Part shown: piece after piece, positions 13,455 through 20,448 of the stretch
Numbering within the stretch: position 1 is the stretch's first letter
Layout: each line of letters starts with the position of its first letter
Source: JBFAPK01 sp040676675
GTDB lineage: Bacteria; Actinomycetota; Actinomycetes; Mycobacteriales; Micromonosporaceae
DNA length: 20,448 bases
Assembly: GCF_040676675.1 (NCBI RefSeq)
Contig: NZ_JBFAPK010000067.1
Location: forward strand, 1-20,448
Direction: 5' to 3'
The notes under the pieces: model-generated
Database searches by the model: none
Told to the model about the DNA's origin: nothing
The model's input: only the letters and a program-made list of their open reading frames with translations
Position numbers and translations under genes: made by a program

Positions 13455-14474
13455 ATGGATATAGTCCTGGTCCGCCTCGATGCCCGCGACGACGAGTCCG
13501 TCGAGCGGGCGTACCGAATAGTCGCGGCGAGCGACGCCGCCGAGGGGGCCGACTTCCCGCCGCAGGAGCGGACCCGTTTCGTCGGCGGGTTGCGGCATCC
13601 GATGCCCGGCAGGCATACCGAGCGGGTGCTGGCGTACCGCGACGGGGTGCCCGTTGGCTATCTCTCGGCGGGGCTCCCGCAATTGGACAATCTGGACAAC
13701 GTGAGCGTGGAGCTGTACGTACACCCGGACCACCGGCGGCGCGGGGTCGGCCGCGCGCTGTACCAGGAACTCCTCCGGCTGGCCGGCGAGCACCGGCGCA
13801 AGCGGATCTCCGGCGCCACCGTCGAGGCGCTGCCCGGCGGACCGGCGCGTACCGGCGCGGGCTCGGCCTTCGCCGCCGCGATGGGCGCGCGGCCGGTCCT
13901 GCCCGAGGTGCGGCGCCGGCTGGACGTGACCGCGCTCGACCAGTCGGCCCTGGACCGCCTGCACGGCGTCGCCCGGGCCGCCTCAACGGGGTACTCGCCG
14001 GTGCGCTGGCACGGACCCACCCCGGAGGAGTACGTCGCCGACGTCGCCTACCTCGACGGCCGGCTGATCGAGGACGCGCCCCTGGGCGACCTCGAATGGG
14101 AGCCGGAGAAGGTGGACTCGGCGCGGGTACGCCGGACCGAGGCCGCCCTCGCGGCACGCGGCCGACGCACCTACCACTGCGGCGCCCGCCACGACGCCTC
14201 CGGCCGGCTGGTCGCCTGGACGATGCTGGAATTCGACGCGGCGCCTGTGTGGCACGCGTACCAGCAGATCACCATCGTCGACCCGGAGCACCGGGGGCAC
14301 CGGCTCGGCGCCCTCGTCAAGATCGAAAACCTGCGGTACGCCCTGACGCACGAGCCCGACCTGCGGGTGATCGACACCTGGAACGCGGCGGTGAACGACC
14401 ACATGATCTCGATCAACGAGGCGCTGGGGTTCCGCCCGGTCGACGCGTGGCACAACTGGCAGCTGACGATCTGA
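13455..14474 (+). CDS. Tandem-domain GNAT N-acetyltransferase
   Basis: The 339-residue protein contains two GNAT folds. The first has the acetyl-CoA-binding motif VELYVHPDHRRRGVGRALYQ at about 85-104. The second is at about 272-325 with ITIVDPEHRGHRLGALVKIE and NEALGFRPVD. Tandem GNAT proteins of this length in actinomycetes resemble the layout of mycothiol synthase, although this one is not recognisable as MshD, and the substrate is unknown. The second copy has a diverged pyrophosphate loop (RGHRLG), so it may be less active or structural. The ATG at 13455 is preceded by only a weak GGGGC-type site. It is followed after 25 bp by the PaaN-type gene on the same strand, so the two are probably one operon. 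Confidence 0.88.
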   Translation: MDIVLVRLDARDDESVERAYRIVAASDAAEGADFPPQERTRFVGGLRHPMPGRHTERVLAYRDGVPVGYLSAGLPQLDNLDNVSVELYVHPDHRRRGVGRALYQELLRLAGEHRRKRISGATVEALPGGPARTGAGSAFAAAMGARPVLPEVRRRLDVTALDQSALDRLHGVARAASTGYSPVRWHGPTPEEYVADVAYLDGRLIEDAPLGDLEWEPEKVDSARVRRTEAALAARGRRTYHCGARHDASGRLVAWTMLEFDAAPVWHAYQQITIVDPEHRGHRLGALVKIENLRYALTHEPDLRVIDTWNAAVNDHMISINEALGFRPVDAWHNWQLTI

Positions 14475-14499
14475 GCACCGGCTGCGGCATGATGTCGGG

Positions 14500-16173
14500 A
14501 TGACGGAGACCCCGCATCCCCTGTACGCCAAGCACGCCGACACCCTCACCCGGGCGCTCAGCGCGATCGCCGAGCGCGCCTACTGGTCGGCCTACCCCGA
14601 GTCGCCCAGCCCCCGGGTGTACGGCGAGACCGCCGCCGCCGAGGGCGAGGCCGCCTTCCGGTCCTACCTGGACGCGGACTTCCCGCTCGACCAGCCCGGC
14701 ACCACCGACCGGGTCGCCACCGAGCGGAGCCCCTTCGGTGTCGAGCTGGGCGTGCGCTACCCGCACGGCGAGGTCGACGCGCTGGTGGCCGCGGCCACCG
14801 CCGCGCTGCCCGCCTGGCGGGACGCGGGCCCGCAGACCCGGCTGGGCGTCTGCCTGGAGATCCTGGCCCGGCTGCACGCCCACGTCTTCGAGCTGGCCAA
14901 CGCCGTGCAGTTCACCAGCGGCCAGGCCTTCGTCATGGCGTTCCAGGCCGGCGGCGCGCACGCGCTGGACCGGGCGCTGGAGGCGCTCGCGTACGCGTAC
15001 GCCGAGATGACCCGGCACCCGGCCCGGGCCGAGTGGGAGAAGCCGGCCGGCAAGGGCGACCCGCTACGGATGACCAAGACCTTCCACGTGGTACCGCGCG
15101 GGATCGGGCTCGTCATCGGCTGCAACACGTTCCCGACCTGGAACTCGTACCCGGGTCTCTTCGCCTCGCTGGCCACCGGCAACCCGGTGATCGTCAAGCC
15201 GCATCCGGGCGCCGTGCTGCCGCTCGCGATCACGGTCCGCTACGCGCGGGAGGTACTCGCCGAGGCCGGCTTCGATCCGAACCTGGTGCTGCTCGCCGCC
15301 GAGGCGCCGGGCGAACGGATCGCCTCCACCCTGGCGCTGCGTCCCGAGGTACGCATCGTCGACTTCACGGGCTCGACGGAGTACGGCGACTGGCTGGAGG
15401 CCAACGCCCGCCAGGCCGCCGTCTACACCGAGAAGGCCGGCGTCAACACCGTGGTCGTCGACTCCACGTCCGACTTCGCCGGAATGTGCCGCAACATCGG
15501 GTTCTCGCTGGTCCTCTACAGCGGGCAGATGTGCACCACCCCGCAGAACATCCTGGTGCCGGCCGACGGAATCGAGACCGACCAGGGACACAAGAGCTTC
15601 GACGAGGTGGCGGCCGGCATCGCGGGCGCCGTCGGCAAGCTCACCGCCGATCCGGCCCGCGCGGTCGAGCTGACCGGCGCCATCGTCAACGACGGCGTGC
15701 TCGCCCGGTTGGCCGAGGTCACCGGGACGGGCGAGGCGGTACTGGAGTCGCGCGCGCTGGAGCACCCGGCGCACCCGGACGCGGTCGTCCGTACGCCGAC
15801 GATCGTCCGGCTCGGCGCCGACGCCACCACCACGTACGGTCGCGAGTGGTTCGGGCCGATCTCGTTCGTGATCGCGACCGACTCCACCGAGCAGAGCCTG
15901 GAGATCTTCCGTACGACCGTGGGGGAGCGCGGTGCCCTCACCGCCTCCGTCTACTCCAGCGACGAGAAGGTGCTGGACGCGGCCGAGGCGGCGGCGCTGG
16001 ACGCCGGGGTGCACCTCTCCTGCAACCTGACCGGCGGCGTCTTCGTGAACCAGTCCGCCGCGTTCTCGGACTTCCACGCCAGCGGCGCCAACCCGGCGGC
16101 CAACGCGGCCCTGACCGACGGGGCGTACGTCGCCAACCGGTTCCGCATCGTGCAGTCCCGGCGCCACGCCTGA
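14500..16173 (+). CDS. paaN: PaaN-type aldehyde dehydrogenase (phenylacetate degradation protein family)
   Basis: The 557-residue protein is an NAD(P)-dependent aldehyde dehydrogenase of the PaaN type found in actinomycetes, without the extra MaoC-like hydratase domain of the E. coli PaaZ protein. Catalytic features are Cys345 in SGQMCTTPQN, Glu311 in YTEKAGVN, the cofactor loop FTGSTEYGDWLE (289-300) and Lys233 in VIVKPHPG. In the phenylacetyl-CoA pathway such an enzyme oxidises the semialdehyde formed after ring opening. None of the other pathway genes (paaA-E, paaG, paaK and so on) is in this window, so its true aldehyde substrate here is uncertain. It follows the tandem-GNAT gene by 25 bp. 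The stop codon lies in the first copy of a short direct duplication. Confidence 0.88.
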   Translation: MTETPHPLYAKHADTLTRALSAIAERAYWSAYPESPSPRVYGETAAAEGEAAFRSYLDADFPLDQPGTTDRVATERSPFGVELGVRYPHGEVDALVAAATAALPAWRDAGPQTRLGVCLEILARLHAHVFELANAVQFTSGQAFVMAFQAGGAHALDRALEALAYAYAEMTRHPARAEWEKPAGKGDPLRMTKTFHVVPRGIGLVIGCNTFPTWNSYPGLFASLATGNPVIVKPHPGAVLPLAITVRYAREVLAEAGFDPNLVLLAAEAPGERIASTLALRPEVRIVDFTGSTEYGDWLEANARQAAVYTEKAGVNTVVVDSTSDFAGMCRNIGFSLVLYSGQMCTTPQNILVPADGIETDQGHKSFDEVAAGIAGAVGKLTADPARAVELTGAIVNDGVLARLAEVTGTGEAVLESRALEHPAHPDAVVRTPTIVRLGADATTTYGREWFGPISFVIATDSTEQSLEIFRTTVGERGALTASVYSSDEKVLDAAEAAALDAGVHLSCNLTGGVFVNQSAAFSDFHASGANPAANAALTDGAYVANRFRIVQSRRHA

Positions 16174-16200
16174 TCGCCAGCGCACACCTGATCGCCAGCG
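16169..16200. repeat. 14-bp direct duplication at the paaN stop codon
   Basis: CCTGATCGCCAGCG occurs at 16169-16182 and 16187-16200, an 18-bp step. The first copy contains the TGA stop of paaN. The segment after it has the palindrome AGGGGCCCCT (16204-16213). It looks like a small slipped-strand duplication. Confidence 0.6.
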
Positions 16201-16203
16201 GTA

Positions 16204-16363
16204 AGGGGCCCCTCCCGGCGGGAGCGGCCCCGGTCGCGCGCGCTGTTGCGCGCTGTCGCGCGGGAGTGCCCCGCTGTCCCGCCGCACGGATCCGGCGGGG
16301 CGCGGTGCCGGCGGGGTACCGTGCGGGCGGGGACAGCGCCGGCGGGGCACGGTGCCGGCGGGG
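16204..16363. terminator. Convergent terminator region rich in GC hairpins and repeats
   Basis: Between the convergent paaN and GNAT genes are AGGGGCCCCT (16204-16213), a hairpin CCCGCCG (16278-16284) with CGGCGGG (16293-16299), and repeated GGTGCCGGCGGGG (16304-16316 and 16351-16363) with a related GCGCCGGCGGGG between. The hairpins can end transcription from both sides. No gene is supported. Confidence 0.45.
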
Positions 16364-16375
16364 GACGGCCTGCGC

Positions 16376-16933
16376 CTACGCGCGGCGGCGCATCTGCAGC
16401 TCGGTCAGTACGGGCACGTTCGGGTGCGGCGCCCGCACGCCGGTGTCGACGAAGCCGAGCCGCTCGTACGCCCGTACCGCGCGGTCGTTGCCGACGACCA
16501 CCTCCAGCAGCAGCTCCGGCCGTCCGGCCGCCCGGGACCACGCCGCCACCGCGTCGACCAGCTCGCCGAGCAGGCCCCGGCCCCGCCAGGACGGGGTGAG
16601 GTAGACCGCGAAGATCACGGTCAGTGCGGGCTCCTCCGGCGCGGCGATGCCGCCGGCGTGGCCGACGAACCGCCCGTCCGCCTCCGCGACGAACTGCGCG
16701 CAGGCGATGCCGATGGAGTTGCGCGCGATCCGGGCCGCGTACTCGGCGTGCGGCCGGGCCGCCGCGTCCGCGAGCGTCTCCAGGAAGGCGAGCGGGGAGT
16801 CGGCGAGCATTTCGAGCCGTAACGCCCGCATCCGGGCCGCGTCGGCCGGACGGACGCGACGCACGGTGGCGCCGTCACCGGCCGGTGCGCATTGGCCGGG
16901 CTCGGCGGCGACGAGGGGCCGCGCAGGGATCAT
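16376..16933 (-). CDS. GNAT-family N-acetyltransferase
   Basis: The 185-residue protein has a single GNAT domain. Beta strands around 78-112 lead into the acetyl-CoA pyrophosphate loop SWRGRGLLGELV (115-126). Motif B is GNDRAVRAYERLGFVDTG (148-165). The first 23 residues are not family-like, so translation may really begin at the GTG at 16864 (VRRVRPADAARM...). The ATG at 16933 is kept because no better ribosome binding site is seen for either. Substrate unknown. It is convergent with paaN and unlinked to the tandem-GNAT protein in sequence. Confidence 0.85.
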   Translation of the reverse strand: MIPARPLVAAEPGQCAPAGDGATVRRVRPADAARMRALRLEMLADSPLAFLETLADAAARPHAEYAARIARNSIGIACAQFVAEADGRFVGHAGGIAAPEEPALTVIFAVYLTPSWRGRGLLGELVDAVAAWSRAAGRPELLLEVVVGNDRAVRAYERLGFVDTGVRAPHPNVPVLTELQMRRRA

Positions 16934-17363
16934 GTGGCATGCCTACCGGGTCGCGCCGCGCTCCGGCAAGCCGATTGCCGGGCCGACCGCGACACATTCC
17001 GACGGGCGAGGCGTACCGCGGCGCGGGCGACGCCGGGGGTGCCGCCTCGCTTCGGTCGGGGGGTCGCCGTCCCCCGGATGTACGGGCACCGGCAATGGTC
17101 GCGCGTGGGCGTCCGAGGGAACGGAACCGGGCACCCCGGGCAAAGACGTGCGCCGATGAAGAAAAGATCAAATGCCCAGTCGGGACGGGGTAGGGATGGT
17201 TTGTCGAGTCGCGAAAAGGGCCGTGAGCACCTCCGTTGAAGGGGTGTCCGTTTTGGGGTAGTGCACGGCTGCGGGGGCTGGTGTAGCGTGCGATTTCGGC
17301 CGCTGGATTCACGGGCGTGACCTCGGAACCGGCGGATGAGTCAGCGAAGTGAGGAAGTGCACC
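16934..17363. promoter_or_regulatory. Upstream region of the GNAT and cold-shock genes
   Basis: This 430-bp divergent gap holds no convincing gene. TTGAAG (17236-17241) and TAGTGC (17259-17264) with 17-bp spacing are a possible cold-shock gene promoter. TAGCGT (17284-17289) is a second -10-like hexamer without a clear -35. GGGGG-tcgccgt-CCCCC around 17059-17075 is a GC hairpin. If the first promoter is used the cold-shock mRNA has a leader of roughly 90 nt. Confidence 0.35.
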
Positions 17364-17567
17364 GTGGCACAGGGCACCGTCAAGTGGTTCAACAGCGAAA
17401 AGGGCTACGGCTTCATCGCGGTCGACGGCGGTCAGGACGTCTTCGTCCACTTCTCCGCGATCCAGATGGACGGCTACAAGGCGCTGGACGACGGACAGCG
17501 CGTGGAGTTCGAAATCGCGCAGGGGCAGAAGGGCCCACAGGCGGAAAAGGTCCGTGTGATCGCCTGA
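17364..17567 (+). CDS. Cold-shock domain protein (CspA family)
   Basis: A 67-residue single cold-shock domain, an OB-fold that binds single-stranded RNA and DNA and acts as an RNA chaperone. Both nucleic-acid motifs are intact: RNP1 in KGYGFIAV (residues 16-23) and RNP2 VFVHFSAI (about 29-36), after the usual opening MAQGTVKWFNSEKG. Translation starts at GTG 17364, with GAGGAAG upstream (17350-17356). The frame extends five codons further to another GTG, but family alignment supports the later start. It is probably monocistronic, since its stop lies in the loop of a terminator hairpin. In Streptomyces a cold-shock gene also lies just before groEL2, as far as I recall. Confidence 0.96.
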   Translation: MAQGTVKWFNSEKGYGFIAVDGGQDVFVHFSAIQMDGYKALDDGQRVEFEIAQGQKGPQAEKVRVIA

Positions 17568-17580
17568 TCCGGGCGATCAC
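17556..17580 (+). terminator. Terminator hairpin enclosing the cold-shock stop codon
   Basis: GTGATCGCC (17556-17564) and GGCGATCAC (17572-17580) form a perfect 9-bp stem. The TGA stop (17565-17567) lies in the 7-nt loop, so the last coding codons form the left arm. Confidence 0.65.
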
Positions 17581-18430
17581 TCAAGCCATCGGGTCCGACC
17601 AGGCTGCGACCGGGCGTCGTTCCCTCGTCACGACGGGGCCGGCGCCTTCGTCGTACCCATCGCCGCCGTCGTACCCCTTGCCGTGCCGTGCCGTGGCCGC
17701 GGCCGGAGTCGACAGTCGCCGCGTCCGGCCGCGGCACCGGTTACCACCTGCGCCCATCGGGCACCATGGGCGACCACGGGGCGCGCCGCGCCCGCGCCGT
17801 GAACCGTCCGCGGCCCTGGCCCGTCGGCCCGGCCCCGCGCCTCGCCACCCGTCCACGCGGCCTCACGGTGCGTGCTCGACCCGGCCGTGACCTGCCCGCC
17901 CGGGTGTCGGTGTGGGGACGACCGCCGGCTCGGCTCGGCACGGCTCGTGCCGCTGTCGCACCGTGTTGGCAGTGCCGCAGTCGCAGTGCTGTCCACGTCC
18001 TGCTGCCGGCCGCGCCGCTGTTGCGCCGCGCCGCTGTTGCGCCGCGCCGCTGTTGCGCCGCGCCGCTGTCGCGCCGTGCCGTGCTGGTCGCACCGTGCCG
18101 TGCTGGTCGCGCCGTGCCGTGCTGGTCGCACCGTGCTGTGCCGGGTTTGGCTCGCCGCTGGGCAATGCCCGCAGGGGCTTCCCGGGAGGGGCCGCGGGGT
18201 CCCCGGAAGGGCACGCGGAGTGCCGCGCGACCTGCCCGGTTCGGGATGTGGCGGCCGTCCGCTCCGGGTCGGGCGGTGACCGGACGTGGTCGGGATACCA
18301 CTCGACGTCACATTCCTGCCTGCTGCGCGGGCCGTTTGCCCGCTTGTCGGCCTAAGGGCCGATTGTCGGAAGCTGGTGATGCGACGGGCGGGCGACTCGC
18401 CGGTGAACCTCCCTGGTCGGGCCCGACGAG
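17581..18430. other. 850-bp gene-free, repeat-bearing region before groEL
   Basis: No open frame here looks like a protein. The long frames are Arg/Ala/Thr-rich shadows of repeats and one crosses the groEL operators. Contents seen are: CGTCGTACC repeats near 17648-17678, a CGGCAC-GGCTC-GTGCCG hairpin (17936-17952), the tandem repeats at 18011-18131, and an imperfect hairpin CTTCCCGGG...CCCCGGAAG near 18179-18210. Confidence 0.5.
18011..18131. repeat. Two abutting tandem repeat arrays (16 bp x4, 19 bp x3)
   Basis: CGCGCCGCTGTTGCGC occurs four times head to tail (18011-18074; the fourth copy has one T to C change). It is followed immediately by three copies of CGTGCCGTGCTGGTCGCAC (18075-18131; the middle copy has GCGC at its end) and a partial fourth. 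Neither period is a multiple of three, so the arrays are not coding. Both units share a CG-TG-CG pattern and may derive from one another. Confidence 0.9.
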
Positions 18431-18457
18431 CTTGCACTCGGCAGGGCAGAGTGCTAA
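18431..18457. promoter_or_regulatory. CIRCE operator 1 overlapping the groEL promoter
   Basis: CTTGCACTC-N9-GAGTGCTAA matches the CIRCE consensus (TTAGCACTC-N9-GAGTGCTAA) with differences only in the outer left arm. It is the binding site of the heat-shock repressor HrcA. TTGCAC (18432-18437) and TAAACA (18455-18460) with 17-bp spacing form the probable promoter, so bound HrcA would cover both hexamers. Confidence 0.92.
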
Positions 18458-18465
18458 ACAGGTGA

Positions 18466-18492
18466 TTGGCACTCGCGCTAAGGGAGTGCCAA
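18466..18492. promoter_or_regulatory. CIRCE operator 2 just downstream of the promoter
   Basis: TTGGCACTC-N9-GAGTGCCAA is a perfectly symmetric 9-bp-arm CIRCE variant, with one change in each arm from the consensus. It starts 8 bp after operator 1, so the centres are 35 bp apart, and it overlaps the expected transcription start. Two HrcA dimers could bind side by side. Confidence 0.9.
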
Positions 18493-18580
18493 AGGTCGGG
18501 GCGGTAGGGCCACGGTCCCGGGTCGGGTGAACCGGCGCGGGGCACATGGCCGGTCGTCGCGGGCTGTCCGGCCCGGCCGA

Positions 18581-18612
18581 CGGACGTCACTGTCGCCAGG
18601 TAGTGACGTCCG
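18581..18612 (+). promoter_or_regulatory. Perfect hairpin in the groEL 5' leader
   Basis: CGGACGTCACT (18581-18591) and AGTGACGTCCG (18602-18612) form an 11-bp perfect stem with loop GTCGCCAGGT, about 60 nt before the groEL ribosome binding site and about 115 nt after the likely transcription start. It may stabilise the mRNA or act in post-transcriptional control. Confidence 0.55.
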
Positions 18613-18688
18613 AAGGTGCGTAATCACAGGCGGATCATCCGGACCAACCGGCCCGGAGGACCGTGAGTGTCCAGGAGGACAACGCCGT

Positions 18689-20311
<1,623 letters not shown>

Positions 20312-20448
20312 GTCCAGACCGCACGAACGCAGAGGGGGGGGGGGGGGCGGGGGCCGCCCCCCCCCCCCCGACGGCGCCGGGGGCGGGCGGGTGTGAGCGA
20401 GCAGGTTAGCCCCGAACGGCGGCCGCGGCGGGGGCGGGGGGGGGGCGA
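20312..20448. other. Homopolymer-rich end of window after groEL
   Basis: After the groEL stop come G14-C-G5-CCG-C13 (20334-20369), then further G-rich sequence including G10 near the end. The opposed G and C runs could form the groEL terminator hairpin, but runs this long and pure are also typical of poorly resolved sequence. No gene is supported here. Confidence 0.5.

Noticed and set aside
18011..18131. CRISPR array
   Set aside because: The repeats are head to tail with no unique spacers, and no cas genes are present.
17628..18590. 320-codon minus-strand frame between the cold-shock gene and groEL
   Set aside because: Its composition comes from tandem repeats with periods of 16 and 19, and it runs across both CIRCE sites.
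18527..18688. 54-residue N-terminal extension of GroEL
   Set aside because: GroEL proteins start MAKII, AGGAGG precedes the ATG at 18689, and the extension covers the leader hairpin.

Overview
The window is GC-rich DNA with strongly GC-biased third codon positions, GTG and TTG starts, and CIRCE-controlled groEL without groES. This is typical of an actinomycete. A Micromonosporaceae genome is my best guess, from codon style, intergenic hairpin repeats and an AAGGGGCCCCT-type palindrome, but the family is inferred and not proven. No rRNA, tRNA, CRISPR array, insertion sequence, integrase or replication origin was seen.

Layout. (1) 1-1590: an NmrA-like NAD(P)-binding protein gene (-) diverges from an HxlR-type regulator (+). 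The pair is flanked by long palindromic terminators that share a 16-bp word. (2) 1593-4550: a small secreted six-cysteine protein (-), then an XRE regulator with a helical-repeat-like tail (-) diverging from a 95-residue GntR-type DNA-binding protein (+). Their 553-bp intergenic region carries a near-ideal 19-bp palindrome. (3) 4716-7600: DinB/DUF664 protein (-), AraC regulator (-) and a divergent aldo/keto reductase (+). (4) 7627-11653: a 5'-truncated ricin-B/CBM13 lectin remnant (-), a secreted S33 peptidase (-), and a divergent secreted protein with an exact-register 145-residue internal duplication (+). (5) 11740-16933: a SAM-I riboswitch followed by threonine synthase, a tandem-GNAT protein, a PaaN-type aldehyde dehydrogenase (all +) and a convergent single GNAT protein (-). 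(6) 17364-20448: a cold-shock protein, about 850 bp of gene-free tandem-repeat DNA, then groEL with two CIRCE operators and a structured 5' leader. The window ends in long G and C homopolymers.

How the genes work together. The left half is a set of small regulator-target modules, each a transcription factor divergent from or beside an enzyme. These are HxlR with the NmrA-like protein, AraC with the aldo/keto reductase, and XRE with GntR. The right half looks like conserved chromosomal backbone: threonine synthase, cold-shock protein and groEL2 also lie close together in Streptomyces, as far as I recall. The most notable control point is the threonine synthase gene. A SAM-sensing leader ends in its ribosome binding site, and eight of the first fourteen codons are threonine codons. 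I did not find a clearly new multi-gene system. The best candidates for undescribed biology are the SAM riboswitch plus threonine-codon run on threonine synthase, the XRE/GntR palindrome module, the duplicated secreted protein and the structured groEL leader.
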